From assembly GCA_024278135.1 (NCBI GenBank), contig JAJRTU010000055.1:1-44643 (forward strand): a stretch of DNA of 44,643 nt, in the 5' to 3' direction. This stretch comes from Gammaproteobacteria bacterium. Lineage in GTDB: Bacteria > Pseudomonadota > Gammaproteobacteria > Eutrophobiales > Eutrophobiaceae. Numbering within the stretch: the first letter of the stretch is position 1; every line of letters begins with the position of its first letter. A program made the translations under genes and the position numbers. The notes beneath the pieces were generated by a model. It ran no database searches and was not told the origin of the DNA. It worked only from the letters and a program-made list of their open reading frames with translations. This document shows positions 37,260 through 44,643 of the stretch, in pieces.

Positions 37260-38093
37260 ATGATCCCCGGTATTTCAGTCATTATTCCCAACCATAACAG
37301 GGCCCATATCATCGCTCGGGCGCTTGACTCCGTCCTGTCGCAATCTCTGCCGGCAATGGAAATCATCGTGGTGGATGACGGTTCCACTGACCGGAGCAGG
37401 CAATTGTTGAAGACGCACTATGCGCAGATCCGTGTATTGACGCAAGAGCATAAAGGTGTCAGCGCCGCACGCAACCTGGGTATCAGGGCATCCAGGGGTG
37501 ACTGGATTGCATTGCTCGATTCAGATGACAAATGGCTGCCGGAAAAACTGGCATTACAATACGAAGCCTTGATGGATAACAGACACTACAGGGTGGTCCA
37601 CAGTAATGAACAATGGATACGGAACGGGCAACCGTTAAAACAACTGAAAAAACACCGTAAGTATGGTGGCTGGATTTTTCAACACTGCCTGCCGCTGTGT
37701 GTGATGTCGCCCTCCTCCATTATGATACACCGCGAAGTATTCAACGATGTTGGCCTGTTCAACGAAAACCTGCCGGTCTGTGAAGATTATGACATGTGGC
37801 TAAGGATATGTTGCCGTTATCCTGTTCTGTTTATTGATCAGGCCTTAATCGTCAAATATGGCGGTCATGATGATCAGCTATCGCGCCAGTATCAGCGTAT
37901 GGACAGATTTCGTATTCAGGCCATGGCCAATATTCTGGGCAGCGAAAACCTGAAAGAAGATGACCGCAGGGCGACCATTACGATGCTGATGAAAAAGATT
38001 TCCATCTATCTCAAATGCGCCGAAAAACACGGCAATAATCAATTTGTCGCCGAATGCGAATCCTTGCAAAAACATTATCTTGCTCGCCAGTAA
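37260..38093 (+). CDS. family 2 glycosyltransferase
   Basis: A 277-residue GT-A transferase. The N-terminal domain has SVIIPNHNRAHIIARALDSVLSQS, the nucleotide-sugar segment IIVVDDGSTDRS, RNLGIRASRGDWIALLDSDDKW with the DxD-type metal site, and an acceptor region with CEDYDMWLRI. No membrane helix is evident. It likely acts on a cell-surface or lipid-linked sugar; the acceptor cannot be read. ATG 37260 is preferred to TTG 37242, which adds six residues; neither has a clear ribosome site. Confidence 0.88.
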   Translation: MIPGISVIIPNHNRAHIIARALDSVLSQSLPAMEIIVVDDGSTDRSRQLLKTHYAQIRVLTQEHKGVSAARNLGIRASRGDWIALLDSDDKWLPEKLALQYEALMDNRHYRVVHSNEQWIRNGQPLKQLKKHRKYGGWIFQHCLPLCVMSPSSIMIHREVFNDVGLFNENLPVCEDYDMWLRICCRYPVLFIDQALIVKYGGHDDQLSRQYQRMDRFRIQAMANILGSENLKEDDRRATITMLMKKISIYLKCAEKHGNNQFVAECESLQKHYLARQ

Positions 38094-38151
38094 CCAACAG
38101 CAATACAAATAAACCCATGGAGTGCCCTGACATCAATAATACAAGAACAGC

Positions 38152-38784
38152 ATGATCCATTATATTTGTGCATTGCAATGCGAAGCATCGCCGCTAATTG
38201 ACCATTATGGTTTAAAACACCTGCACAAGGCCGGGTTGTTCAGGATATATCATGATGATGAACAAAATATTTCCGTGACGGTAAGCGGCGTCGGCAAGCT
38301 TGCCGCCGCCGCCGCAACAAGCTACAGCTACGCCATGCTGGCATGCAGGAGAAATGATGTCTGGATCAATCTGGGCGTGGCCGGACACCGTGATTTTGCC
38401 ATCGGTGGACTTTATCTGGCAAAGCGTATTGAAGATGCCGGCAGTGCCCGGGTGTGGTATCCGGAAATCCAGATAGACACTGCCATACCAGGGGCGAATG
38501 TACTCAGCCTGGACAGGCCTTCAACAGATTACGGTGATGCCCTGTTCGATATGGAAGCCGCCGGTTTTATCGCCATTGCCTGCCGCTTCGCCACTGCGGA
38601 ACTTGTCCACAGCATTAAAATAATTTCCGACAACGCCGAAATGCCCGCCGGGAAAATAACTGCCGGAGCAGTAACTGAGCTGGTGCATGCCGTGCTGGTG
38701 GAAACGGCGGCATTGGCATCACAACTGGACGTTCTGGCGTCTGAACCAAAGTCGGAAATTGATGCTCCGGATAATTTTCAGTGA
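38152..38784 (+). CDS. nucleosidase/phosphorylase-like protein
   Basis: A 210-residue protein of the purine nucleoside phosphorylase/MTA nucleosidase superfamily. Conserved positions are visible: Glu11 near the N-terminus (ICALQCEASPL), the glycine-rich VSGVGKLAAAAA, NLGVAGH, the ME of the ribose site (FDMEAAGF, Glu135) and the catalytic-type Asp160 in IISDNAE. It is shorter than MTA/SAH nucleosidase and divergent, so its substrate is unknown. It is 58 bases after the glycosyltransferase, possibly co-transcribed. Confidence 0.75.
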   Translation: MIHYICALQCEASPLIDHYGLKHLHKAGLFRIYHDDEQNISVTVSGVGKLAAAAATSYSYAMLACRRNDVWINLGVAGHRDFAIGGLYLAKRIEDAGSARVWYPEIQIDTAIPGANVLSLDRPSTDYGDALFDMEAAGFIAIACRFATAELVHSIKIISDNAEMPAGKITAGAVTELVHAVLVETAALASQLDVLASEPKSEIDAPDNFQ

Positions 38785-38826
38785 TCCCCGGTACAACAGT
38801 CTCATACAACATCGCTGAAATACCAG

Positions 38827-40146
38827 TCAAGCCTCTGCCGCATGCAGAGTGTTTACGAACAAATCCCGCACCCAGCTGCTCTTTTCCCTGTACTCTCCGA
38901 GAAAATGATCGGCGGCATGCTGTTTCCCGCAGGCCATGGCCCTGACCAGGGCATGAGTATCGTCCAGTTTACTTGCAAAGGTATTGACTGATTTCATGTC
39001 AAACAGGCGCAGGCAGGCTTCGATCCGTTTAAAAAAGTCATAGGCGTCCAGCAAGCCGGCAGCATGGTCCGGGGGCAGCAAACTCTGCCCGGCCAGCACC
39101 CCCAGTACGGTGCGGGTGCTGGACGTTTGCAATGCAGGGTGAAGATGACCGTTCTTCAGTTGCAAATAGTGCGTCAGAAAATCAATATCCATTATGCCGC
39201 CCCGACCACGTTTGATATCGTATTTACCCCGGCGACTGCCCAGTTCATCCTGTACACGCAAACGCATTGCCAGGATCTCTGCCGGCAATAATGTCGTGTA
39301 GGCATCCCCGTACAAGGTCGGCATGATTTGTTGCATGGCATTGTCGCCCAAACCCTGAAAATCAATGATGGGGCGACAGCGCGTCATCATCTGACGCTCC
39401 CAGATTTCCCGCTCGGCCTGATGGTAATCCAGAAATGAAGCGAGCGAAGTGATCAGCGCACCAGAGGTGCCATGGGGGCGCAAACGCATGTCGATATCAT
39501 AGAGCACGCCGGTTGCGCTGAGTAAAGACATATTGCGCAGGAGAAAGCGGACTTTTTGAGAAAATAGAGTGTGGAATACCTCAGAATTGTCTTCATACAG
39601 AAAAATCAGATCCAGATCCGAACCGTAGTTCATCTCATACCCGGCAATCCGCCCCATACCCAATACGGCGATCCGGCAATCGTTTTGTTCCAGATCCAGC
39701 CCCACAATCAACATCGCCACTGTCAGCGTCGCAATAGCCAGGTGAGTCAGAGCAGATTCGTTTTCGTGCAATGCATCCTTTGCAGTCAGTCGCCTGAGCA
39801 GGATCAGCAACATGACTTCATTTTTTAAACCACGAAGCCGCTGAAATTGTTGTTCCTGCCCATCAATCTCCAAAGCCGAAGATAAATACGCAAACAGGGT
39901 TTCGAATTCAAAATTCTTCAGTACCGGCCTGTCTATCAGGGCAGCTGAATTACGACCATTGTAGAAAATAAAACGCGTGAAATACCAACTGGCCCCGAAA
40001 ACCGAAACAAGTTGATCTATATTCTCCGGTATTTCTCCCCATTGCTCCTGCTCACAAATTTGCAGCCAGCGTTCCAGGCTGGCTTCAGCCGTTTGTCTGT
40101 GCCAGGCCGACTCCAGCGCCAACTGAATGAGATCATTGCGTTCCAT
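38827..40146 (-). CDS. GlnE C-terminal half (adenylyltransferase domain)
   Basis: A 439-residue ORF holding the C-terminal half of GlnE, which adenylylates and so inactivates glutamine synthetase. The nucleotidyltransferase site is complete: GSDLDLIF (Asp177, Asp179) and DIDMRLRPHGTSG, followed by RGRGGIMDIDF. It is in the same frame as the N-terminal half and separated from it only by TAG-CTG; its ATG is three bases past that stop. That spacing permits reinitiation by the same ribosomes. No strong ribosome site is seen. It starts where the linker between the two domains would lie. Confidence 0.85.
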   Translation of the reverse strand: MERNDLIQLALESAWHRQTAEASLERWLQICEQEQWGEIPENIDQLVSVFGASWYFTRFIFYNGRNSAALIDRPVLKNFEFETLFAYLSSALEIDGQEQQFQRLRGLKNEVMLLILLRRLTAKDALHENESALTHLAIATLTVAMLIVGLDLEQNDCRIAVLGMGRIAGYEMNYGSDLDLIFLYEDNSEVFHTLFSQKVRFLLRNMSLLSATGVLYDIDMRLRPHGTSGALITSLASFLDYHQAEREIWERQMMTRCRPIIDFQGLGDNAMQQIMPTLYGDAYTTLLPAEILAMRLRVQDELGSRRGKYDIKRGRGGIMDIDFLTHYLQLKNGHLHPALQTSSTRTVLGVLAGQSLLPPDHAAGLLDAYDFFKRIEACLRLFDMKSVNTFASKLDDTHALVRAMACGKQHAADHFLGEYREKSSWVRDLFVNTLHAAEA

Positions 40147-40149
40147 CAG

Positions 40150-41457
40150 CTACAGACTCTGCTTTGGCAAGACCCGGTCAAAATACATTTTCGCAATGGA
40201 TTGATTGACGAAAAGTGCATTTTCGAAATTATCCAGTATTTCCGCGTTGGTTTCACCGGCGATGCGCAGGGAACGGGCCATGACAAGACGCTGTTTGTGG
40301 GAATCAGGCAATTCATGTGTCTGCCTCTCATCAATCATCTGCAAACGATTTTCCAGGCGGCGCAGAAACAAATAACAGTTCACCAGCTCCTTTTTTTCCC
40401 CCTCCTTCAACAGACCCGACAAGGCTAGTCCGTCAAGCAGGCTGATGGTATTGGTCTTTTGCAGTTCCTCATGCTCCGCTGCATTGACGATTTGCAATAT
40501 TTGTGCGAAAAACTCCACATCGCGTATACCACCCTCACCGAGTTTAACATTCCAGTGACCTCGCCGCTTTCTGGCCTTGCTCATGTCATGTTTGATTTGC
40601 ACAAACTTTTCCAGATCATCGGTGCTTAACGAGCGCCTGAATACAAAAGGTCGCATTCTTTGCTGCAATTCACGGCCCAGTGTCGGCGAGCCGGCCACCA
40701 CCCTGCTGCGCAGCCAGGCAAAACGCTCCCATGGCTCGGAACTGGCCTCGTAATATTGCTCGGTCGCATCCAGTGCCATGCATAAAGGGCCGCTGTCACC
40801 CCAGGGGCGCAGTCTTAAGTCGACCCGATAAAGAAAACCTTCTGCGGTTTTTTCCTCGATGGACCGGTTTACCTTGCGAATACTGTCCAGCAGCAATGAC
40901 TGGAGATGATGGATATCCAGATCAGTATCTTCGACATTGGCACTGACAAAGATTAAATCGATATCGGAACTGTAATTGAGCTCAGAGGCACCAAGCTTTC
41001 CCAGACCGAAAACGGTCAACCAGCGGTAAACCTTTTCATAGTCATCTGCAGGCAGTGCCAGGCTGAATGCATGCTGAATAATCGTTTCAGCGAGAAGACT
41101 TAAACCGCCCAGTATCTCGGAATAATCGAACTGACAGGAAATATCCATCCACGTCAACTTGAAAAGCGCCCGGTATTTGAACAGACGCAAGGCATCGAAG
41201 TCCTTCACGGCTTCCAGTTCAGTATCGATAACAGCAAACTTGTCCCCGAGCAGGCCTATCGTCTCCGGGTGGCGGCAAACAAAATGAAACAGAAAATTGG
41301 AACTGCCGATGATGTCAAGAAAATCCTTCAGCAGGGGCAGCGCCAGAGATTCGATTGTCAGTCGTATGCTGTTGTCTTCACAAAGACGCTGCAGACGCCG
41401 GGCCGTCAACTCAGGATCCGGTGATGATTCAAGCAGAGTATCGAAATCAATAGTCAT
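40150..41457 (-). CDS. glnE: GlnE N-terminal half (adenylyl-removing domain), ends at in-frame TAG
   Basis: A 435-residue ORF with the N-terminal half of GlnE, which removes AMP from glutamine synthetase when PII is uridylylated. The site is complete: LGKLGASELNYSSDIDLIF (Asp165, Asp167) and RVDLRLRPWGDSG, then GEGGIRDVEFFAQ. A TAG (40150-40152) stops the frame right after the regulatory helices. With the second ORF the total is about 876 residues (E. coli 946). ATG 41457 has GGA upstream; the longer frame from 41487 is less likely. Either a split functional gene or a disrupted one. Confidence 0.88.
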   Translation of the reverse strand: MTIDFDTLLESSPDPELTARRLQRLCEDNSIRLTIESLALPLLKDFLDIIGSSNFLFHFVCRHPETIGLLGDKFAVIDTELEAVKDFDALRLFKYRALFKLTWMDISCQFDYSEILGGLSLLAETIIQHAFSLALPADDYEKVYRWLTVFGLGKLGASELNYSSDIDLIFVSANVEDTDLDIHHLQSLLLDSIRKVNRSIEEKTAEGFLYRVDLRLRPWGDSGPLCMALDATEQYYEASSEPWERFAWLRSRVVAGSPTLGRELQQRMRPFVFRRSLSTDDLEKFVQIKHDMSKARKRRGHWNVKLGEGGIRDVEFFAQILQIVNAAEHEELQKTNTISLLDGLALSGLLKEGEKKELVNCYLFLRRLENRLQMIDERQTHELPDSHKQRLVMARSLRIAGETNAEILDNFENALFVNQSIAKMYFDRVLPKQSL

Positions 41458-41871
41458 TTCCGTCCGCCAATAGTAACAAATTGACAAGTTTCCAGGTAAT
41501 ACATTGCTGTCCAGTTCCCTCGCTGCAGTGGTCGCCGATCCCGGCTTCCTTTTCCATCATGTGTCTGGCAGCTTGACTGCTGTAGTGGGGAAAGACCAAT
41601 ATCGAACTATTCAATTTCGCCTTCTGCACAGGCAATACCTCTGAATTTCTGCGGATTGCCTCTCTCCAATGATGTTTTCACCGTACACCCGGGGCAAGAC
41701 GGGCAACCTCCTGTTGATATTCAGCAAAAATCACCGCCCCTGCATCCGCAACATACAACACATTCCGTGCTTAATCTGTTGTGTATCGCGGGAATAGCCA
41801 AGGCACTATAGGCACCTTCCGCTGCAATGTTATATAATAGCATCCTGATTAATTAACAACAGTACACCACT
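41458..41871. other. 414-base divergent intergenic region
   Basis: Between glnE (minus) and the methyltransferase gene (plus). I see no supportable gene: the short frame at 41447-41635 lacks a ribosome site and resembles nothing. A 6-bp inverted repeat (GGCAAT at 41631, ATTGCC at 41655) is present but unremarkable. Promoters for both flanking genes should lie here. Confidence 0.5.
41833..41838 (+). promoter_or_regulatory. possible -10 box for the methyltransferase gene
   Basis: A perfect TATAAT 33 bases before the ATG at 41872. The sequence 17 bases upstream of it does not match a -35 box well, so only the -10 is supported. Confidence 0.4.
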
Positions 41872-42537
41872 ATGACCATTCAAATTGATTTCGAGCAAGC
41901 TCGGCTGAACATGATTGAACAGCAAATCCGACCCTGGCAGGTGCTGGATCAGGATGTATTGCATTTATTACATGAAATTCACCGGGAAGACTTTGTACCA
42001 GACAACTATCAGCAACTTGCCCTGGCCGATATTAATACCCCGCTTGCCCATGAGCAGCTCATGATGACCCCGAAACTGGAAGCACGCCTGATGCAGGCTG
42101 TGGCGATACAGCAAAAAGACAAAGTGCTGGAAATAGGAACAGGATCGGCATATCTGACAGCACTGATAGCAAAGTGTGCCCGGCAGGTGGACAGCGTTGA
42201 CATATTTACCGACTTCAGCAATGAAGCCAGAGCCAAACTCGATAACTATCAACTGAATAACGTTCATCTCCACACGGGAGATGTGCTTTCCGGCTGGCAA
42301 GGTGAATCGCCATATGACGTTATTGTCGTGACCGGATCATTGCCTCGGCTCGATCCCGCTTTACAGGAGCAGCTCACCACCGGTGGCCGTTTGTTTGTCA
42401 TCGTCGGCGAATCGCCGGTGATGGAGGCCAGTTTGATCACCCGTATCGGTGAAAATGAATGGCATACTGAAGCCCTGTTTGAAACAGATTTACCAGCTTT
42501 GATTGGCGCCGACCTGCCCCCACCATTTCTGCTCTAA
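41872..42537 (+). CDS. protein-L-isoaspartate O-methyltransferase-like protein
   Basis: A 221-residue AdoMet-dependent protein of the PCMT family, which starts repair of damaged Asp/Asn residues. The AdoMet loop is VLEIGTGSAYLTALIA, preceded by TPLAHEQLMMTPKLEARLMQA, the usual substrate-side region (family: SAPHM.A). It is divergent from Pcm proper, as in the variant often found before tolC in gammaproteobacteria, so activity on isoaspartate is not assured. A tolC-like gene follows 86 bases on. Confidence 0.85.
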   Translation: MTIQIDFEQARLNMIEQQIRPWQVLDQDVLHLLHEIHREDFVPDNYQQLALADINTPLAHEQLMMTPKLEARLMQAVAIQQKDKVLEIGTGSAYLTALIAKCARQVDSVDIFTDFSNEARAKLDNYQLNNVHLHTGDVLSGWQGESPYDVIVVTGSLPRLDPALQEQLTTGGRLFVIVGESPVMEASLITRIGENEWHTEALFETDLPALIGADLPPPFLL

Positions 42538-42623
42538 TCCGCTGCGAGATATCGGTGTCTGGAACAGCCCACAGCCTGTAAAAGATTAAACTACACAATG
42601 TTAGGGATAAACAGCCTCTTGCC

Positions 42624-43958
42624 ATGAATAAGCGTCTATCAATCAAGTCTTTTATTACCTGTTGCAGCTTGCTTATACTTTCTACCGGCTGTTTACAGCC
42701 TGGCGCCACTACTCTTGAAGAAATCTACATCCTTGCCGAAACCAGCGATCCGCAGTTCAAGCAGGTGGCCGCGGCGAAAAGAGCTATTCTTGAACGCCGT
42801 CCACAGGCCTTGTCAGGCCTGTTACCCTCTGCCAGTTTAAGCGCCAACACGATCAGCAATACCCAGGATATCAAAACAGAATTCATTGGCGCCTCCGGCA
42901 GGATCAACTTTAACAGTCACGGCTATCGTCTGGATGTCTCCCAGCCCCTGTTTCGACTGGATCGCTTTATTCAACTGAAACAGGCCGGCAGCCTGATCAG
43001 ACAGGCAGATGCAGAACTTTCCTCGGCGCAACAGGATCTGATGTTGCGCGTCGCAGAGGCTTATTTCAACGTCCTGGCCGCTGAAGACAGCCTGCAATTC
43101 GCCCAGGCAGAAAAAAAATCCCTGAGCAAGCAGCTTGATCAGGCAAAACAACGCTTTGAAGTTGGACTGACAGCGATTACCGATGTGCAGGAAGCACAGG
43201 CGGGATACGATCTTGCGGTATCACAGGAAATAGTGGCCGAAAATGAAATTGACAATGCCGCTGAAGCACTCCGTGCCATTACCGGAGAATATATCACGCA
43301 TCTGAACGGTCTGAGCGCTGATATGCCCCTGATCAGCCCTCAACCTGCGGAAATCGATACCTGGACAGATACTGCATTATTTCAAAATCTCGACATACTG
43401 TCGGCCCAATATGCCGTCGACACCGCCAGAGAAGAAATCAAATTACAAAAAGCCGGTCATCTGCCGACGCTGGACCTGTTCGCACGGCACGGCTACGACA
43501 AGAGCGGGGGGCGCTTCGGCTCAACCTCAATTCGTGCAACTTCCGTGGGACTACAGTTGAATGTTCCTCTTTTCCAGGGCGGTTTTGTCAGTTCCAGGGC
43601 GAGAGAGGCGCATCAAAGACTGGACGAACAGTTACAACGCCTGGAACAAGCCCGCAGACAGGCGCAACTGCTGACTCGACAGGCCTATCTTGGCGTGATA
43701 TCGGGTATATCACAGGTTAAAGCCCTGAAGCAGGCCGTTATCTCCAGTGAAACGGCCCTGTTATCCACCCAGGCCGGTTTTGAAGTAGGCACCCGCACGG
43801 CTGTTGACGTGGTGGCGACGGAACGTTCTACATTTCGGGCCCGGCGGAATCACTCTCGTTCCAGGTACGACTACATACTGAACACGCTCAAGCTTAAACG
43901 GGCTGCCGGTGTACTCTCCACCACTGATTTGGCGCAGGTAAGCCAGTGGATGAAGTAA
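42624..43958 (+). CDS. TolC-family outer membrane channel protein
   Basis: A 444-residue outer-membrane factor of a type I secretion or efflux system. An export signal (about 1-22) is followed by two OEP repeats of long helices and short barrel strands: LRVAEAYFNVLAAEDSLQFA, LKQLDQAKQRFEVGLTAITDV and, in the second half, LLTRQAYLGVISGISQVKAL and AGFEVGTRTAVDVV. A Cys at 23 (LSTGC) resembles a weak lipobox, so it may be lipid-anchored. No partner membrane-fusion or ABC transporter gene is in the window. Confidence 0.92.
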   Translation: MNKRLSIKSFITCCSLLILSTGCLQPGATTLEEIYILAETSDPQFKQVAAAKRAILERRPQALSGLLPSASLSANTISNTQDIKTEFIGASGRINFNSHGYRLDVSQPLFRLDRFIQLKQAGSLIRQADAELSSAQQDLMLRVAEAYFNVLAAEDSLQFAQAEKKSLSKQLDQAKQRFEVGLTAITDVQEAQAGYDLAVSQEIVAENEIDNAAEALRAITGEYITHLNGLSADMPLISPQPAEIDTWTDTALFQNLDILSAQYAVDTAREEIKLQKAGHLPTLDLFARHGYDKSGGRFGSTSIRATSVGLQLNVPLFQGGFVSSRAREAHQRLDEQLQRLEQARRQAQLLTRQAYLGVISGISQVKALKQAVISSETALLSTQAGFEVGTRTAVDVVATERSTFRARRNHSRSRYDYILNTLKLKRAAGVLSTTDLAQVSQWMK

Positions 43959-44010
43959 ACACGCTGTTGGAGCGTCCCCGCTGAGTACTCCTTGAAAAGA
44001 TCCCAGCCGT

Positions 44011-44039
44011 ATCTTGAAAGAAATCACTTTTTTCAAGAT
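44011..44039. repeat. 9-bp perfect inverted repeat
   Basis: ATCTTGAAA (44011-44019) and TTTCAAGAT (44031-44039) with an 11-base spacer, 53 bases past the tolC-like stop and before the isochorismatase-like gene. It is AT-rich and not followed by a T-run, so it is a poor terminator and could be a protein-binding site. Confidence 0.5.
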
Positions 44040-44068
44040 ATTACTAAATCAATATTGAGGAACCTTTC

Positions 44069-44641
44069 ATGAGCAATAAGAATACAAGTATGCTGTGCGA
44101 ACGAGACAGTTCAGCCTTGCTGATAATTGATGTACAAACACATCTGACAGCCATTATGCCGGCCAAGGTGCTGGCAAGATTGCAAAGAAATATGGGCTTG
44201 CTGCTGAACGCTGCCGGACTGATGGATATTCCGGTATTTGCTACGGAACAATATCCTAAAGGACTGGGAAATCTGGAAGAGGAAATTGCCAATCTGCTGC
44301 CGGAGGGATCATTCAGATATGAAAAAACAAGCTTTGCCTGCACCGGCGCAGAAAACTTTAATGCCGATCTGAAGGCAAGTGGCCGCAAACAGATCATTCT
44401 GGCCGGGATGGAGGCCCATATTTGTGTCATGCAAACAGCTACCGAGCTTGGCAATGACGGATATCAGGTCTTTGTTGTCGCTGATGCTATTTGCTCCCGT
44501 CATCGGGAAAGTTATGAGACGGCACTGTTACGATTACGCAACACGGGCGTCACCATTCTTGATGCCGAATCGGTTTTGTTTGAATGGATGCGCGACGCCA
44601 AAAATGAGCACTTCAAGACCTTACAGACCCTGTTACGCTAG
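44069..44641 (+). CDS. isochorismatase-like hydrolase
   Basis: A 190-residue cysteine hydrolase of the isochorismatase superfamily. The catalytic triad is visible: Asp21 (LLIIDVQ), Lys86 (YEKTSF) and Cys119 (GMEAHICV, with the usual cis-peptide region before it). The sequence resembles the YcaC/ribonuclease-like branch whose substrates are largely unknown. GAGGAACC lies about eight bases before the ATG. It is complete, ending three bases before the window edge. Confidence 0.92.
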   Translation: MSNKNTSMLCERDSSALLIIDVQTHLTAIMPAKVLARLQRNMGLLLNAAGLMDIPVFATEQYPKGLGNLEEEIANLLPEGSFRYEKTSFACTGAENFNADLKASGRKQIILAGMEAHICVMQTATELGNDGYQVFVVADAICSRHRESYETALLRLRNTGVTILDAESVLFEWMRDAKNEHFKTLQTLLR

Positions 44642-44643
44642 TA

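Noticed and set aside
36445-38784. Hopanoid gene cluster (glycosyltransferase plus HpnG-like phosphorylase)
   Set aside because: No squalene-hopene cyclase or HpnH is present, and the nucleosidase-like protein is only broadly related.
30863-40152. TAG reassigned as a sense codon in this organism
   Set aside because: TAG ends many complete genes here at the expected length (dnaE, lpxA, skp, bamA, the vWA-FHA gene, the isochorismatase gene and the end of glnD). A global code change does not fit; a weak suppressor stays possible.
41447-41635. Small minus-strand gene upstream of glnE
   Set aside because: No ribosome site, no recognisable feature, and its end overlaps the glnE start.

Overview
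The window is chromosomal DNA from a gammaproteobacterium. The evidence is the classic gammaproteobacterial block rpsB-tsf-pyrH-frr-uppS-cdsA-dxr-rseP-bamA-skp-lpxD-fabZ-lpxA-lpxB-rnhB-dnaE-accA-tilS, divergent from map-glnD, together with mutH, dusA and glnE. I cannot name the genus. Genes are densely packed, often overlap by 1-11 bases, and use many TTG and GTG starts. I found no rRNA, tRNA, IS element, phage gene or CRISPR array.

Layout. (1) 1-4296, plus strand: the 3' end of an L,D-transpeptidase gene, a DUF302-type lipoprotein, then a compact four-gene set. That set encodes an ExbB/MotA-like channel protein, an ExbD-like protein with a beta-rich DUF2135-like extracytoplasmic domain, an unknown two-helix membrane protein, and a membrane protein with a periplasmic vWA domain and a cytoplasmic FHA domain. 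It looks like an ion-powered envelope machine with a phospho-threonine-reading tail, and is the best candidate here for an undescribed system. (2) 4390-6030, minus: a membrane diguanylate cyclase with extracytoplasmic sensor and GAF domains. (3) 6367-28117, minus: about 22 kb of translation, nucleotide, isoprenoid, phospholipid, lipid A, outer-membrane assembly, replication and fatty-acid genes. The S2 protein carries an unusual charged tail of about 145 residues, and three 31-bp tandem repeats lie between skp and lpxD. (4) 28350-36289, plus: map, glnD, mutH, dusA, a DCC-lipase maturation factor fusion and an FKBP isomerase. (5) 36445-44641, mixed: a short-chain dehydrogenase lacking its catalytic Tyr, a GT2 glycosyltransferase, a nucleosidase-like protein, glnE (minus), an isoaspartate methyltransferase-like protein, a TolC-family protein and an isochorismatase-like hydrolase.

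The most surprising direct observation concerns nitrogen control. Both glnD (PII uridylyltransferase/UR) and glnE (glutamine synthetase adenylyltransferase/removase) are interrupted by a single in-frame TAG. In glnD the TAG replaces a residue that is Tyr in the homologue I recall, inside the HD-domain region. In glnE it falls exactly between the two catalytic halves, with an ATG three bases further on. Both genes otherwise look intact. TAG is a normal stop elsewhere in the window, so a changed genetic code is unlikely. Loss of PII/GS control, split but working proteins, readthrough or sequence error all remain possible.
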